Positions 43,943 to 56,912 are shown, numbered from the stretch's first letter. The stretch is DNA of 64,000 nucleotides from Musa acuminata AAA Group (GCF_036884655.1 NC_088327.1:16075001-16139000); one strand, 5' to 3'. Numbers and translations: made by a program. Notes: generated by a model not told the origin, from the letters alone.

Positions 43943-45567
43943 ATGATGCACGAGGCATGGAATGCTAATGCGGCTCTCACCTGCATCACGCAATCCAAGT
44001 CAGCCCCTTGCTCGCCCATCAAACCCATCATGAGTAGTCGGTCCGATCCCTTCCATGTCGCCCACAAGGTCCCCGTCGGCGACACCCCTTACGTCAGAGC
44101 CAAGCGGGTTCAGGTGAGTTCGCCTTTCGTAGAGATCGATCGGTCTCTTCTCCCCCTGTTAGTTCCCTGCTCATCTCTTGCGATGGATCCGTCAGCTGGT
44201 CGATAAGGACCCCGAGAAGGCGATCGCGCTGTTCTGGGCGGCCATCAACGCCGGCGACCGCGTCGACAGCGCCCTCAAGGACATGGCCATCGTCATGAAG
44301 CAGCAGAACCGGGCGGAGGAGGCGATCGAGGCGATCAGGTCGCTGCGGAGCAGGTGCTCGGACCAGGCTCAGGAGTCCCTCGATAACATCCTGTTGGACT
44401 TGTACAAGGTCACACCTCGGACTCCTCTTGAATTCCCATTTCCTTGTCTGGGATCGAATGAGCAGACTAAATTGGGTTGTCGATGACGCTTTCGGCAGAG
44501 GTGTGGGAGACTGGACGATCAAATTTCTCTCTTGAGGCGAAAGTTGCAGCTCATCCAACAGGGGCTCGCCTTCAATGGGAAGCGCACTAAGACTGCCCGA
44601 TCGCAGGGGAGGAAGTTCCAAGTCACGGTGGAGCAAGAAGCGACGAGGCTTCTGGTGAGCACTCGTCTCTTTCGTCCATGGAGAAGACGAGAGGCACATA
44701 CTGACGCAGTGCGATGTGTGGTGGCTGCAGGGGAACTTGGGCTGGGCTCTGATGCAGAAGGACAACTTCGTGGAAGCCGAGGCTGCCTACCGGAGAGCGC
44801 TCGTCATCGGCCCCGACAACAACAAGATGTGCAACCTCGGCATCTGCTTGATGAAGCAAGGGCGCATCGCGGAGGCCAAAGAGACGCTGAAGCGGGTGAG
44901 ACCCGCGGTGGTCGACAGCGTACGGGGAGCGGACTCGCACCTCAAGGCCTTCGAAAGAGCGCAGGAGATGCTCCGTGACCTCGAAGCCAAACTCTCGGGC
45001 TACAGCGGCCACGGCCGATTCGATCAGAATTGGCTCTTCGAGGCCTTCACGGGTTCCGCTTCCATATGGCAGCCGCAGCCGTGCGTCGATTACCTGATGC
45101 TACCGCCGCCGCCTCGAGACCAATTTTCCGACGAGAACGTCGACAGCCTGAACAGGACGAGCAGCAACATAAAACCGGAGCTCACGTCGGGCAATGCACT
45201 CAACATCGACGCGCCGCCATTTTTTTCTTCGAAGCTGATGAAAGACCATGATCCTCTGGGAAATCTGAAGAGGACAAGGTCAGGGCAGGCGCCGGAGAAG
45301 GCTTCACAGGCCAAGGTCGCCGCAGAGGGAGAAATGAGTGGTAGAAGCTGTACCTCGGTGGAGGAGACGGTGGATAAGTGGCCGGAGTTGCCGGACAACA
45401 ACGCATTCGACGAGGCGATCGTGGCTGCAGTTTTGGCTCCTGTTCTTGCAGATGAGAAAGCAGATGCTAACAACAGCAAGAGTAGTCCAGCTTTGTGTGA
45501 GGGGAAGATGGGGAAGAGGCTTAAGATCTTTCAGGACATAACTCAGGCGATGAACTCACCCAAGTAA
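43943..45567 (+). CDS. MS5/TDM1/POLLENLESS3-like TPR protein
   Basis: Four exons, all phase 0: 43943-44113, 44196-44408, 44499-44654, 44731-45567, giving 458 aa. The first ATG in frame is at 43943 (a second follows directly). The family signature is clear: PVGDTPYVRAKRVQLVDKDP, AIALFWAAINAGDRVDSALKD, RCSDQAQESLDNILLDLYK, and TPR-like helices (GNLGWALMQKDNFVEAEAAY, NLGICLMKQGRIAEAKETL). The Ser/Pro-rich tail of about 200 residues is like POLLENLESS3-type members and longer than the SDI1 type. MS5/TDM1 proteins are needed to end meiosis after the second division in pollen mother cells; SDI1 relatives act in sulphur-deficiency responses. The tail length and the MSA elements favour a cell-cycle or meiotic role, by inference. 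Confidence 0.9.
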
Positions 45568-46238
45568 CAACAGATATCATCATTCATAAGCATTCGAGCT
45601 TTGTTGGTATCAGTAGGGAATGGGAAGGAGATGAGCTTGTTCTCCTTGGCTTCCAGAGGTACGTCTTGCTTGCTTTTGCAGTAGCAGTAGATCTCATTCT
45701 AATCTAACAGTGTTGTAATCTGATGATGGTTCCGAAGTTGGCATGGCAACTAATAACAATTCTTTATTTGTCATTCATCGATGTCTTCTTCTTCTTAACT
45801 TTAAAAGTCTCGAGATTTCTCATGTGTTTTCTTCTCATGTCTTGTTGTGCATCATCTGATCTGATGGCAAAAGTCAAAAAGCACAACAGCTAAAAAAGGC
45901 TTTCTTTTTCTTGTTTCCAAAAGAGAAAGTAATATCTATATATGTGATTAAAATCCATCAACCTGTGAACGAGGAGGAATATGACACCAAACCAAAACTA
46001 GCATCACATGAGCAAATCATACGGACTAAGTAGCTGATGTTATACGTAGTAGACACGGTTTCTTGTCAGTAAGTAACAGATGAAGAAGAATGAAGAGATT
46101 ATTAGGTGCTGTTCTCTGCAGCTGTAGCAGTGTTTTCCCAACTCTAAAATAGCATCATAATGCTTGCTTATGTAAATAAAAAAGTGACGGGGCATATTCT
46201 AATACTGCCCATGTGACAACAGTTAACAGTCACCCCAT
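45568..46238. other. 3' flank of the POLLENLESS3-like gene
   Basis: Probably includes its 3' UTR up to about 45780. No further gene recognised. Confidence 0.5.
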
Positions 46239-46890
46239 AGTTGATGTGACACCTCGAAACTGATATAGTATCCGTACATCACCGGAACCTAATATGGTGG
46301 TACGGTACCACACATGCGGAATCGTGCAAGTCGACTCGCATAGCATCGAGCGTACAAGTCAATCGCTTGCGACGTCAATAGCTTACGACATCGATGGCCA
46401 TTAACGAATCATGTATGATCAACCCTCAACTATAGATATAAAAACTAACTTCCTAGCCAGCGCTCCCTGGCCAGCGCCAAGGGATCGAACCTCAAACACT
46501 CACAATATCCTCAACTCCTCATATTGACATAAGCTTCGGAGGGATTGAGTCGAGAATCCCCATTTTAATTTTGGCCTGTGTGCAGAAGTTCGACACGGAA
46601 GAGCCCAACATAGAAGAGCCGACCCTTTGCTCTACCTCGAGTTGACCCAATTTATGGTGCTCCGACCCAACTTGGCACCGACCCCCTCCTCTCAAGAAAC
46701 CACGTGGACGATATTATATTCTTAGAATCGAACCAAGCCACGCTGACTCCACGACATAAAGTTATACGATAAAAAATATTTGAATTTTCTTTGCACCTTG
46801 TATTCTTGGGATCAAATCGAGTCATGCTGACTTCACCATGTAAAGTTACACAATAAAAAACATTTGAATTTTCTTTGCCTTGTACCAGTA
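46239..46890 (+). mobile_element. Putative gypsy LTR fragment with internal duplication
   Basis: GC-richer than its surroundings. It starts TGTGACACCTCG, has a TATA-like ATAGATATAAAAAC at about 46431, and contains GACATAAGCTTCGGAGGGATTG, a phrase common in plant gypsy LTRs. An approximate 90-bp direct duplication occupies 46705-46886 (units share TTCTTxGxATCxAAxCxAGxCAxGCTGACT and TTTGAATTTTCTTTGC). No partner LTR or ORF is present. Ends and lineage are uncertain. Confidence 0.45.
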
Positions 46891-48503
46891 AAAATAGCAC
46901 AATGATTTCCGTATTCTGCTGTGCCATTTCTTTGAGAAACCAAATGGAAAAAAGAAAAAAAGATAAGGATTGATGGTATTAATGTTTATTTGGTCTCACA
47001 TCTGATGTGAGAGAAAAAAAACAGGTTTCTGAACCCCTAAAGTGTTCTTCACTTCAGTTGTCACGAAAAGTCCCAGCCATCCTGCGTGTCTTATGTTTTG
47101 CTTTGTAGGAAACTCATACTGCATAAATTATCCACCACAGATCACTTGTTTTTTGAGTGCTCCTTCAGTTCTGTAGTCTGATCACCTATTAGATATCTGT
47201 ACGCTGAACATTCACTTTTAACACATGGATTCACTCACTAGCTCAAGGAAGGAAGTGATCTCAACAAGCAAAGCATGATGCCGTGACCCTGAGAGTCTTG
47301 ATTGTATATATAACTTCGATTATATTCCTTCTTTCATATCTAAGGGGGGTAATAGAATAGTCTCCTCCGTTACAAGCTTAACACATATGGATGGCTCTTT
47401 TCATAAACCATCACAAGTGGGTGGTGGGTTGAGATTTCTGTTTCGTGATTCTAATAACATGTATCAAATTTAATCATCAAAATATATTCTATACATCTAA
47501 AATATTGGTTTCATGATAATGTCTCAGACCCACCTAGCAAAAAGTCGAGGATTCAAAAATTCTTTTAATAATTTTTATATTTAAACATTTATATGATGAT
47601 AATAATGATGTACCAAACTCACTTACCAAAGAATCAAATATTGAATGATCGAAATATTAAATATTAAATATTATATATATATATATATATATATTAAATA
47701 TTAATTAATTTAATTAATAAAAAATTTATCTGAATGCATAATTTCAAATTAAACCAAGTTGACAGCATGTAGAAAAATGCAAGACATGTAGATTTTAGGT
47801 ATTCATATCGTTTTAAGTAAAATGATGGAATTTATGCAACAAGCAACAATAGATGCATTATTGGAATTTCAAAAAAAAAAACTTTTTTTAAAAAAATCCT
47901 GTCTTAATGCTCATATAAAAAAATGTAATATAATTTATCCAAAAAAAAAAACAATCAACTAGTTGGTTTTTATGTGTCTCTCTATTGAATGAATAAATAT
48001 GTCATCCAACTCGATTAAATTGATTCCTTATACTCAAAGAAAGAAGAGGAGGAGATGGAGGAAAAAAAAAAATTTAAATTAAAAAAAATAATTAAAACAG
48101 GAGGATAAAGTTAAGATTCACAATGAAGAATTTAATACAAGTGCACCTTCAGATAATGAGTGGAGATTCTTCTAAGTAAATTACCTAAATTTATATATAT
48201 AATACATGTCATCGTATCATCCAACCCATATATTTCTTTGAGTAGTATTTCCTATTTTGCAAATATTAATTTATTGGTTTATTATAATATTTTTTCCAAA
48301 ATTACTTCATGCTCAAAAAAGGCCATGTCCCAAGCTAAATGTTGAATTACCAATATTGCACCTCCACAGCTGCCGAGAATAACGAAACGCCCAGCTCTTC
48401 TTCTTCTTCAGCACACAAACATTGGACGAATCAAATGACACGACTACCCCTACGATTCACCCCTTTCTCCCGTGTCGATCGGCCAAAAAGAAACCCTTTT
48501 ATC
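46891..48503. other. AT-rich intergenic region
   Basis: Contains an (AT)n tract at about 47670-47694 and several A-runs. No gene recognised. Confidence 0.6.
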
Positions 48504-48507
48504 GTTT
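48504..48507. repeat. Target-site duplication of element D (left)
   Basis: GTTT, matched by GTTT at 53073-53076 after the right LTR. Element B likewise has a 4-bp duplication. Confidence 0.7.
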
Positions 48508-48953
48508 TGATACGGACTTAGCTGGTTTTGCCTAAGTCGTGCGGCACCCTCGCGCGTCCGTCCGCAAAGGTCAGCCTCCCCGAAGCCCCCCATTGTCCCT
48601 TAGGACCAATCAAAGAGAGAACGGGTTAAAAAGAACGCCTCAATCGGGATCCACAAGCAGACATGTCCGAAAAACACTTCATAGACAATGCAAATTACAA
48701 ACAGACTTTACAAGCTCTGAACAGTGGCACAACAAAGGGTAAAATGGTCCATTACAGATCGAAAAGCTCTCGAACGTGTCCACGTGACACAACCTTTATT
48801 TACAAGCCTAAAGAGGCCACCAACCCAACTAACATGGGACTATTAAGCCTTCGGCCGCCCCTCTACCTGCTGTACAAGGCATGAACATGCCAAACGACAC
48901 GGACATACATAAGCATTATATCAAACACCCTGTTTCGAAGTTTGTCCGTGACA
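48508..48953 (-). repeat. Element D 3' LTR (left copy)
   Basis: 446 bp; plus-strand start TGATACGGACTTAGC, end TTTGTCCGTGACA. It is followed rightwards by TTCTCCCCCACTT, the complement of the purine tract. Confidence 0.92.
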
Positions 48954-48966
48954 TTCTCCCCCACTT

Positions 48967-49118
48967 ATCCCTTCGACGTCCTCGTCGAAGCCTTTGTGAA
49001 CACTGCAACTCTTCGCCTTTGCTGAGTCTTCAATCTTCTGCTCCAGCTGCAATGCGCCTCTTGGCTCCCAGCTACTCTCCGCTGCTGTTTTTAAGTAGTC
49101 GAACCTTTGATCCGCCAT
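48967..49118 (-). pseudogene. Chromodomain-tail relic in element D
   Basis: A short minus-strand frame from an ATG at 49118 reads DYLKTAAESSWEPRGALQLE and continues to the purine tract. In element B the same position relative to the tract encodes the chromodomain end ([15 protein letters not shown]). The match is short but is placed correctly with respect to the purine tract and LTR. It suggests D descends from a chromovirus whose coding region was lost or replaced. Confidence 0.55.
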
Positions 49119-52100
49119 GCTGCTTCAACTCGCCAATGACTCTGACTCTGGTGTGGGGTTGGCTGAGTTGTGTTGATCCTCGTTGATTCCTGCGGATCCA
49201 CCAAATGAAGGACAAGACCATTCTTACTGCGCCAGTTTCTCAAAATTTCCACATGCTGCTTGAACTGGGTGGATGCTTGTTGGAGCTTTAACGAGCATCG
49301 CCTCGCAAACTTCTGAAGTTTTGGGTCCTTCCTCCACAAAATCTGCTCATTGACTCTTCTTTCAGTTAGTTGTCACTTCCAAGTAGGTTCGCATCACTTC
49401 CGCTTTCGATTGGCATTTCGTTGGGAAATGAAGTGGACAATCTACTCTCAGTAGCACTGATCACCGTTGGTGAGGATTTGACAACTATTATCTTCCATTA
49501 TCTTCGAAGGGTCTTTGAACTTGTGCAGAGCTCCTCTGCTGGATAGATAAGAGAACTGGGGTACTCGGTTTCGCCCATTCTCTTAAGAGTTGAGAAGGCA
49601 AAGGTTACTTGACTTCGCCCGCCTCCTCGAGGTTGTACTTCATGCATCGAGCTGGTTACTGGCCTTCGCCTGCTCTTTGCTCACACTTCTGAAGCACTTG
49701 AAGTGTTTGCACTCCTTGCGTTGAGTTAGCTACTGTGATTCACCTTCTCAATGCCATTGAACTTCTGGAATGCAGGAAGTTTTCACCCCAACTTGGAGTA
49801 ATTCTCTGATAGATAAGGTCGCCTCTGGGATTATACCGTCTTCTCCATCAACCCTGCCGCCTACTCCACTGAGTAGCAAAGGTACAGCACCGCGTACTGC
49901 TTGCTTCGTTCCTTGGTTGTGCACTCTTGCATGACCCGAAGTCCTTCACTTACGACTATCTTGATGAGAAACTTGTTGACACCGGTCTTACGAAGTTTCT
50001 TGGCCTCTGCCCTTTAGCCTTGTCTCGGTACTTGGAGATTGCCTCTGCATACTCCACCTCCTCGGCCCCTTTCACGACCAAGCGCTCTCCCTCCATGAGA
50101 GCAAGGGATCAATGACTTTCACGGAAGTCCCGCCTCTGCGGTACCATGGCGCTGCCATGCCCATGGTCCTACTATCCGTCTCCTCGCATCTGTATCCCTT
50201 TTCTTCACGATCAGTAGATATGTCTCCGTGGCACTCCTCTGAGTCCACCTCCATTCTGACTGATGCTTGATTTTGGGTAGTTAAGTCCCTCTGGACTCGT
50301 CGTCGCTTCCTCGCCCCTTTCGACCCCCTGCTTCAACACCTCTGTGTTCTCTAAGCAGTCTGTTTGGTCGATGGAAAGACAGACTGCAACTCCCATGCAT
50401 GGCCTCTGTCATCACGTTGTAGGGTTTGCATCGATTCTGTTCTCCTTAGCTTCCTTGGTAGCAACGTTCGCTTACTCGGCCTTGTCCTCTGACTTGCCGG
50501 GCTCCCTTAAGCGAATATAAGCTCTGGAGCAGTCCAACTCTCCAGCTGCTTCGATCATACCTCTGCATGATCAAGTCCCTCCCATGGGACTCACTGGTAC
50601 TTGCATTCGAACTTTTCCCTTGGTGGAACCCAACCCCCATATGCTGATGACCAAGGTTTTCATCCGATGCAAAATTTGGTGCACGCCCGGAAGACCCGCC
50701 TCTGCGGTACCATGGCCTTCACTCCTTGAATCCATAGCCCTTCTTGCCGTCGTGTTGTTCACCAAAGCGGAGCTCCCAGTAGCTCCCGATCATACCTCCA
50801 TATGATCTCATCCCTCACGGGACGCTGTTGTGTGTATCGCATTTCCACGAACTGTTCCACCACGATCCGCTGCACCATGTCGCCTCCTGGTGACATCTCC
50901 ATTGCATTCTGATCCTTGTGGAATAAACTCGAATTGTAAACCCTCCATGTGTGGCCTCTGCCAACACATCGCAGGGTCTCCTCCACCTTCGATTTTGTTC
51001 GCTCCTTTGGCAATCGACCTTCATCCACCCACTCTTGGGTCACACCTAGATGAAGCACCGCTCTAGGACAGTCCGTCGCCTAGTAGCTCCCGAAGTCCAC
51101 CGACTTCGCTGTAATTTGTGCACCATTGCCTAGATCCTGGGCCTCTACCCCTACCAGCACAATCTCCGCTGCGCACTGCTTCCTTCATGGCAACTTGAAT
51201 GGCAACACTGTGGCATATTCTTCAAGAGTACCCGCCTCTGCGTCCTCTTGCCCCGTGCTAAGGCCTTCTGAACCCAACTTCGCCTCCACAAATTGAGTCG
51301 CCTTAGTTCCTCCATCAAATGCTTCTCCGAGATAAGGTGCATGTGCCCCGAAGCTCCCTTCGTCTTTGGCACCATACAAGATGAGTCCGCTCCGTCAGAA
51401 TGAAGGACCCATGGAACAACATGATCCTACTATTGCCTCTGCAAGAGTTCATGTCCTTGACCTCTGTCTAAGGAAAGCCCTGTGCCTCTGCTCCACGTTC
51501 CAACTTCTATGCTGGCTCCCTTCATGCGGCTTGGGTACTTCGCCAAGTTACGCCCAAGTTGCTCCGCTCCTCGTTTTTGCATTGAGTCGATGGCGGCCCT
51601 CGTGCCCACCATTCCACGGGTCAGCCCTCCCTTGAGTCCGATCTCCACATCGACTCCAAGTGTGCCTTCATTTAAGTTGCTTTGGGTCGCTCCCCCACTT
51701 GATCTCGCAATGCATCCACCAATGCATTCTCTCAAGCGAGATCATACGACAACTCCTCGCTGCTTGCTCGGTCCATTGAGCTTCGTGGAGTTGTTGTTTG
51801 TGAGGTACTTCCTCCTCAACATGTGAAGTCCGTCTCACATGATTCTCCCTCTGGAGAGCCGAAACTTATCCCTCCTGGATAACTGTCCCGTTGGAGAAAC
51901 ATCTCTCTTCGTTTCGGAGACCACCATCCCCTTGGACTACTCCGATCTGCTGAACAAACTGTGCATTGTTCTGCCTCTTGCAAACGCACTTGCTAGATTG
52001 CGCCTCCACGTCAATACAGCCACCGCTACACCCCTCAAGGACTAGCAACATGCTGAACTCGTTGCACACTTCAGCCTCCTCCGGACGTATCCTTCGCATG

Positions 52101-52626
52101 CCGAAGAGAAAGTTTCAATGCTCCATGGCGCCGAGTCTCGGTCGCCTTGGGATGGCCACGAACATTCTGTCGTCCGCATACAAGCCCATGCATGAGTACC
52201 AAATTCTTCGAGTTAGCAATTCCCCTCACCTCTGTGAGCTTTGCATAACTTTTTTGGTCGTTGAGCAACTCATTCCACCTTGCATGGTCTCATTCTTGCC
52301 AAGCGCCTCGCTTGCCTAGAGCACCATCAAGTATAGTTGTCAACGTTGAGCCGTAGCTCAAACTCAGCCATCCCAACCTTTGTGCGCTCCAAATTCTTCC
52401 AAGCTTGCCTGTTCTCGTGGTGCCTCTTGCGCGAAGGGTTGGCCATTCCTCTGAATGCCAATCTCAGATGCCCGCTCCTCTGAGCGACTCTTTTCCTTAC
52501 ATCTCCATGCCCGTTTTCCCTCAAACGGTCGCGCGTGTGCTGACTGCCCTCAACGCAGCCCCGCTAGGTCCCCCACGTTTGCATGTCAAGTGTTTCTATG
52601 AGTGCTTGTCCTGCTCTGATACTATA
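49119..52626 (-). other. Element D internal region, no recognisable protein
   Basis: Read in all frames, it gives only fragments of up to about 115 codons on either strand without retroelement motifs. The plus strand is rich in CCTCTGC- and CTTCGCC-type words. Repeats include CCCGCCTCTGCGGTACCATG at 50129 and 50695, and a GATCATACCTC(T/C) phrase near 50553 and 50787. This suggests growth by local duplication. Confidence 0.6.
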
Positions 52627-53072
52627 TGACACGGACTTAGCTGGTTTTGCCTAAGTCGTGCGGCACCCTCGCGCGTCCGTCCGCAAAGGTCAGCCTCCCC
52701 GAAGCCCCCCATTGTCCCTTAGGACCAATCAAAGAGAGAACGGGTTAAAAAGAACGCCTCAATCGGGATCCACAAGCAGACATGTCCGAAAAACACTTCA
52801 TAGACAATGCAAATTACAAACAGACTTTACAAGCTCTGAACAGTGGCACAACAAAGGGTAAAATGGTCCATTACAGACCGAAAAGCTCTCGAACGTGTCC
52901 ACATGACACAACCTTTATTTACAAGCCTAAAGAGGCCACCAACCCAACTAACATGGGACTATTAAGCCTTCGGCCGCCCCTCTACCTGCTGTACAAGGTA
53001 TGAACATGCCAAACGACACGGACATACATAAGCATTATATCAAACACCCTGTTTCGAAGTTTGTCCGTGACA
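52627..53072 (-). repeat. Element D 5' LTR (right copy)
   Basis: 446 bp; plus-strand start TGACACGGACTTAGC. It is preceded by CTGCTCTGATACTATA, the complement of the primer-binding site. It lies about 535 bp upstream of the DUF630/632 start codon. Confidence 0.92.
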
Positions 53073-53076
53073 GTTT

Positions 53077-53607
53077 GGCAGTCATTTAACGGTCCCAGAA
53101 ATAGAAAGCGCATGACGCAGGGGCAGTGTGGTAAAATGGACTTCATGCACACTGCCCAAGACTCCAATGTCCCTCTCATCTCCCGACGACTGCTCTGTTT
53201 CCTCCGTGCCTCCATTTCTCTCAAGCGGAAGAGAGAGACGAAAAGAACCTGATGAGGCTTGGAGTGTTGCTCACAGTTCTTCTTCTATCAAGGCAAGCGA
53301 CGGAGCTCTGCGCGCCTTCTTCCTGCTGCAATAACGCTGTACAAAATCTAGACTTAAGGCTTTTGCATTGATACGCTTCGGTCGCCATGAACAGTTCCTT
53401 CAGGGAGTGGATATTGGCTTGAGAAGAGCAAGGATGGAAGCAAGTGGAAGAAGAAAGCGGTAGATTTTCTCACAGAGGGGGAAAAAAGGAGCCGCCTTTG
53501 TGCTCCAATGGCCGGAAAAGAGATTTAGGGTAGGTCGAAGAAGAAGCACAAGGGGGGGGGAAAAGGAGGCGTCTTTCCTCTTGGAACAGCCTTACACGAA
53601 GGAGAAG
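53077..53607 (+). promoter_or_regulatory. Promoter/5' UTR region of the DUF630/632 gene
   Basis: The only unique sequence between element D and the ATG at 53608, about 530 bp. An in-frame open stretch upstream of 53608 lacks an ATG. No clear TATA box was seen; purine-rich sequence at 53450-53600 is probably 5' UTR. Confidence 0.4.
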
Positions 53608-55253
53608 ATGGGTTGTTGGCATTCCAGGGTCGAGAGGCAGGAGGCGGTGTCGCGGTGCAAAGCCCGGCGGCGATACATGAAGCAACTCGTGCGGGGGCGG
53701 CGAGCCTTCGCCGCCGCCCATTCCCTTTACCTTCGCTCTCTTCGCGCCACCGGCGCCGCTCTCCTCCAGTTCGCCAACGCCGAGACCCACCTCCACCACC
53801 AGCTCCCTCCCATCCCGTCCACTTCCTCCTCACTGCCACCCCCACCCTCCCCTCCTCCTCCTCCTCCTCCGCAGCCGCCGCCTTCGACTTCATCGCATCC
53901 TCCGGTGAGCCCGAGTTCCGACAACTGGACCTCCTCGGTCACCGCCTCTCCGATCCTCCCCCCACCACCGCCTCCACCACCCTCAAGCTGGGATTTTTGG
54001 GACCCCTTTGTCCCGTCCTCTTCCCGGTCGGCCACCGAGGAGGAGTGGGAAGAGGTTACCACCACCGTTTCGGAAGTCACCACGGCGCCCGCAGTGGGGC
54101 CGCCACCGTCGGTGGTCAGCGGCTACTCCAAGGATTCAACCAGTGAGCTAGCCATGGTGGTTGTCCCGAGAGGCAAAAAGGATCTCTCCGAGATAGTCAA
54201 GGAGCTCGACGACTACTTCCTCAAGGCGGCTGAGGCAGGAAGCCGGGTTTCATTCATCTTAGAAGCTCCACTCTGTGACCTATCTTCCAACCAAGACCTT
54301 GCAGGTAATCTCCATGAGTTCTTTCTACACCTAGTTCTCACAGATCGGTCAATTGTTCTGCAAATTTTGTTGTCCGTAATCGACTGGATTTTGGTGCTCC
54401 GCCTACGATGTAGGTAAAATGCACGCTTATGGCAAGAATTTGAGACACTTGCATTGGTCATGGAGATCCAACTCGAAGGCTACTGGTGGTTTCACTAGGT
54501 TTGGGAGGTGCAGGGAGGAGATGGGGAGGGGAAATGGAAGTGGAGATGGAGGAGTTGGAAGTGGTCACATGAGTCATACCTCCACCATGGAGAAGCTCTA
54601 TGCTTGGGAGAAGAAGCTCTATCTTGAGGTTAAGGTACAGTGGCCATCTGAAAGTTGTTGTTTTACTCAAACATTTCCTTTGCTCTCTCACAGGACATTC
54701 TCTTCTTCACTTCTTGTCCTTAATTCTGTCAGTGCTGCAGCCTGTGATTCCCAGACAAAGAAAAAAACATATGTTAGTTCGAATCTTAGACACAATAATA
54801 TGCTTATTACATTACAACACATACCATTTGTATAGTTTTGATGATTAATTAGCTTATTTTATTGTTGGCAAATACATTGGTAGCTCCAAAAAGAACAGAA
54901 CTAGACAGAAAAAGACCACATGGAATGTTTGCCATGTTGTTTATGGTGAAAGCTTCTGCTTAAAAGGTCATGCTCTGTTTGCATAAATCATGTGCCTGTT
55001 TGGTGTTTGTTATTCTATCACAGAATGCTGAGATGATCAGAGAGGAGCATGAGAAGAGGATGAGCCTACTGAGGAAGCAAGAGGCCAAAGGCATGGACTA
55101 TGTGAAGGTGGTGAAGAACAAGATGGAGATTGAGAGACTGGAATCCAAGATGATGGTAGCCACTCAGGCCATAGAGACCACTACCTCTGCAATCATTAAG
55201 CTGAGGGAGTCTGAGCTCTCCCCTCAGCTTCTTGAACTGGTTACTGGGTTAGT

Positions 55254-55285
<32 letters not shown>

Positions 55286-55603
55286 GGCACTAAGACAGGA
55301 AAAAGGTTGAAGGGGTCACATGTTTGCCATTTCTACTCAAAAGCCATCATGCATTTGCTTGGTTGTGTGGTCCTGCTGATACAGTGAGTTCTGTCAGATA
55401 TTCCAAACAAGGCTAAACTAAGGGTAGTACATTTCACCCTTCCTTGACACTGCCCCGCCTTCTTAACCTTTGAAAGTTTTTTACAAGACTCATCCGGTCC
55501 CGCAACTTCAAGAGTAAATAAGAAATTAGTAGGGTGGAAATATGAATTCCTAGAGAGAAGATTTTCCTACCAGCACCAGCATGCTCTGATTGATCTGCAA
55601 CTC

Positions 55604-55636
<33 letters not shown>

Positions 55637-56912
55637 TACATGAAGAGGACTCTTCTCTAACTCCGACATCGATATCATTTGCACATACACACCAAAGTAG
55701 TCCAACTTGTGATGGTCTTGCAGACTTAGATGCCAAGTATCAGTTCAAGCTTTGCACGATCAGAATGTTGTCCTATAGGTTTCTGCAATTTGCAATACTC
55801 GAGTAGGTGATCATTTGTTAGTTCATTGTCAATATATGATTCTGATAACTAACAACATTGTATGTAAACTAACTTGAATTGATCTTAATAGTTAGTGTCA
55901 TTTAGAAAGCACTAGCAACATAGAAATACTGAAATGAGTCTGCAGTGTACAACACTTTCTTCTTCACTAGGGAAAATTGAGTGTGTTTTGGTGCCATACC
56001 TGTGATTGTACTGAGCTCTGTAAGTTCTGCCATAATCATCCATGATACTGCTATCTAAATCCAACTGTTGATTCAAGTAAGAAGAGGAACATCAAATTTT
56101 TGAGACATCCCATACCCCCGTCTCCTATTATTTAGTTGTCCCTCACCATGTATGAAAGAATATTTGGGTACAAGAAAAAAAAGATTGGCACTAGGAAATC
56201 TGTGTTGATGCATTCTCATTTTCAGGATGTGGGCTCTGAGATAAACATTTTAGAACAGGAGGATTTTATGAATTACCTCGGGACAAAAATATTTTATTAC
56301 TCATCAACATTAAATTAAACATATGCTGGTAATCATAGTGGCAACATAAAACCACACCAGTTCGATGGAATCAATGTTATAGAAATATAGTTGTGATGCT
56401 GGTTTTAGTTTATTCAGTATTCAACCTTGCAGTCATTTTAGCAGAACAGAAAAAATAAAAAGAAAATTAAACTTTTCTAATCCTGCTTTGAGCTCATGAA
56501 GTGGTGATCATGTACGTATGTGCATTAGGTAGTTATCAGCACATTAAACTATTCTACCAGAAAGGCATCTGACTTCTGCAAGAACTTCTTATCATGTTTC
56601 AAAAATTCAAATCTTGATAGTTGCATCTCTGTTTCATCTTTCTTAAATGCACTGAACTGGTGACAATGATATGGTGTTTTATGGTAGAAAAGAGTCTTTT
56701 AGATTACAAAAATGTTGGGACCTTAAGGTTCTCTATTGTTTGTTTTGTATTTCTATTCTGATGGTGGAAATGATGGCATTGTCCTTCCCTATAAACTCGA
56801 TTTCAAAAGCTTAGGACCAATCAACATTTCTACATGAATAAAATATCTATAAACCTAGCAGGTAAATGCTAAAATTGGCTTTGGGACATCAACTCTCTAC
56901 TAAATGATGCAG

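Larger units (their letters stand above)
48508..53072 (-). mobile_element. Element D: non-autonomous LTR element (LARD-like) related to chromoviruses
   Basis: Two 446-bp LTRs (48508-48953 and 52627-53072) flank 3,673 bp with no recognisable gag-pol core. Orientation is minus. The primer-binding site (TAGTATCAGAGCAGG on the minus strand, just left of 52627) follows the right LTR. The purine tract AAGTGGGGGAGAA abuts the left LTR. The LTRs begin TGTCACGG and end GTCCGTGTCA on the minus strand and differ at about four sites (including 48511 T versus 52630 C). Next to the purine tract a short frame still reads SWEPRGAL followed by an acidic helix, like the end of a chromodomain. The body contains dispersed internal repeats (for example a 20-nt match at 50129 and 50695). 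Confidence 0.87.

Noticed and set aside
48881..49186. Plus-strand frame of about 100 codons at the left LTR/body junction of element D
   Set aside because: It runs across the LTR boundary and is antisense to the chromodomain-tail relic; no motif supports it.
53727..54083. Gly-rich minus-strand frame over the DUF630/632 exon
   Set aside because: Shadow of the proline-codon-rich linker of the real gene.
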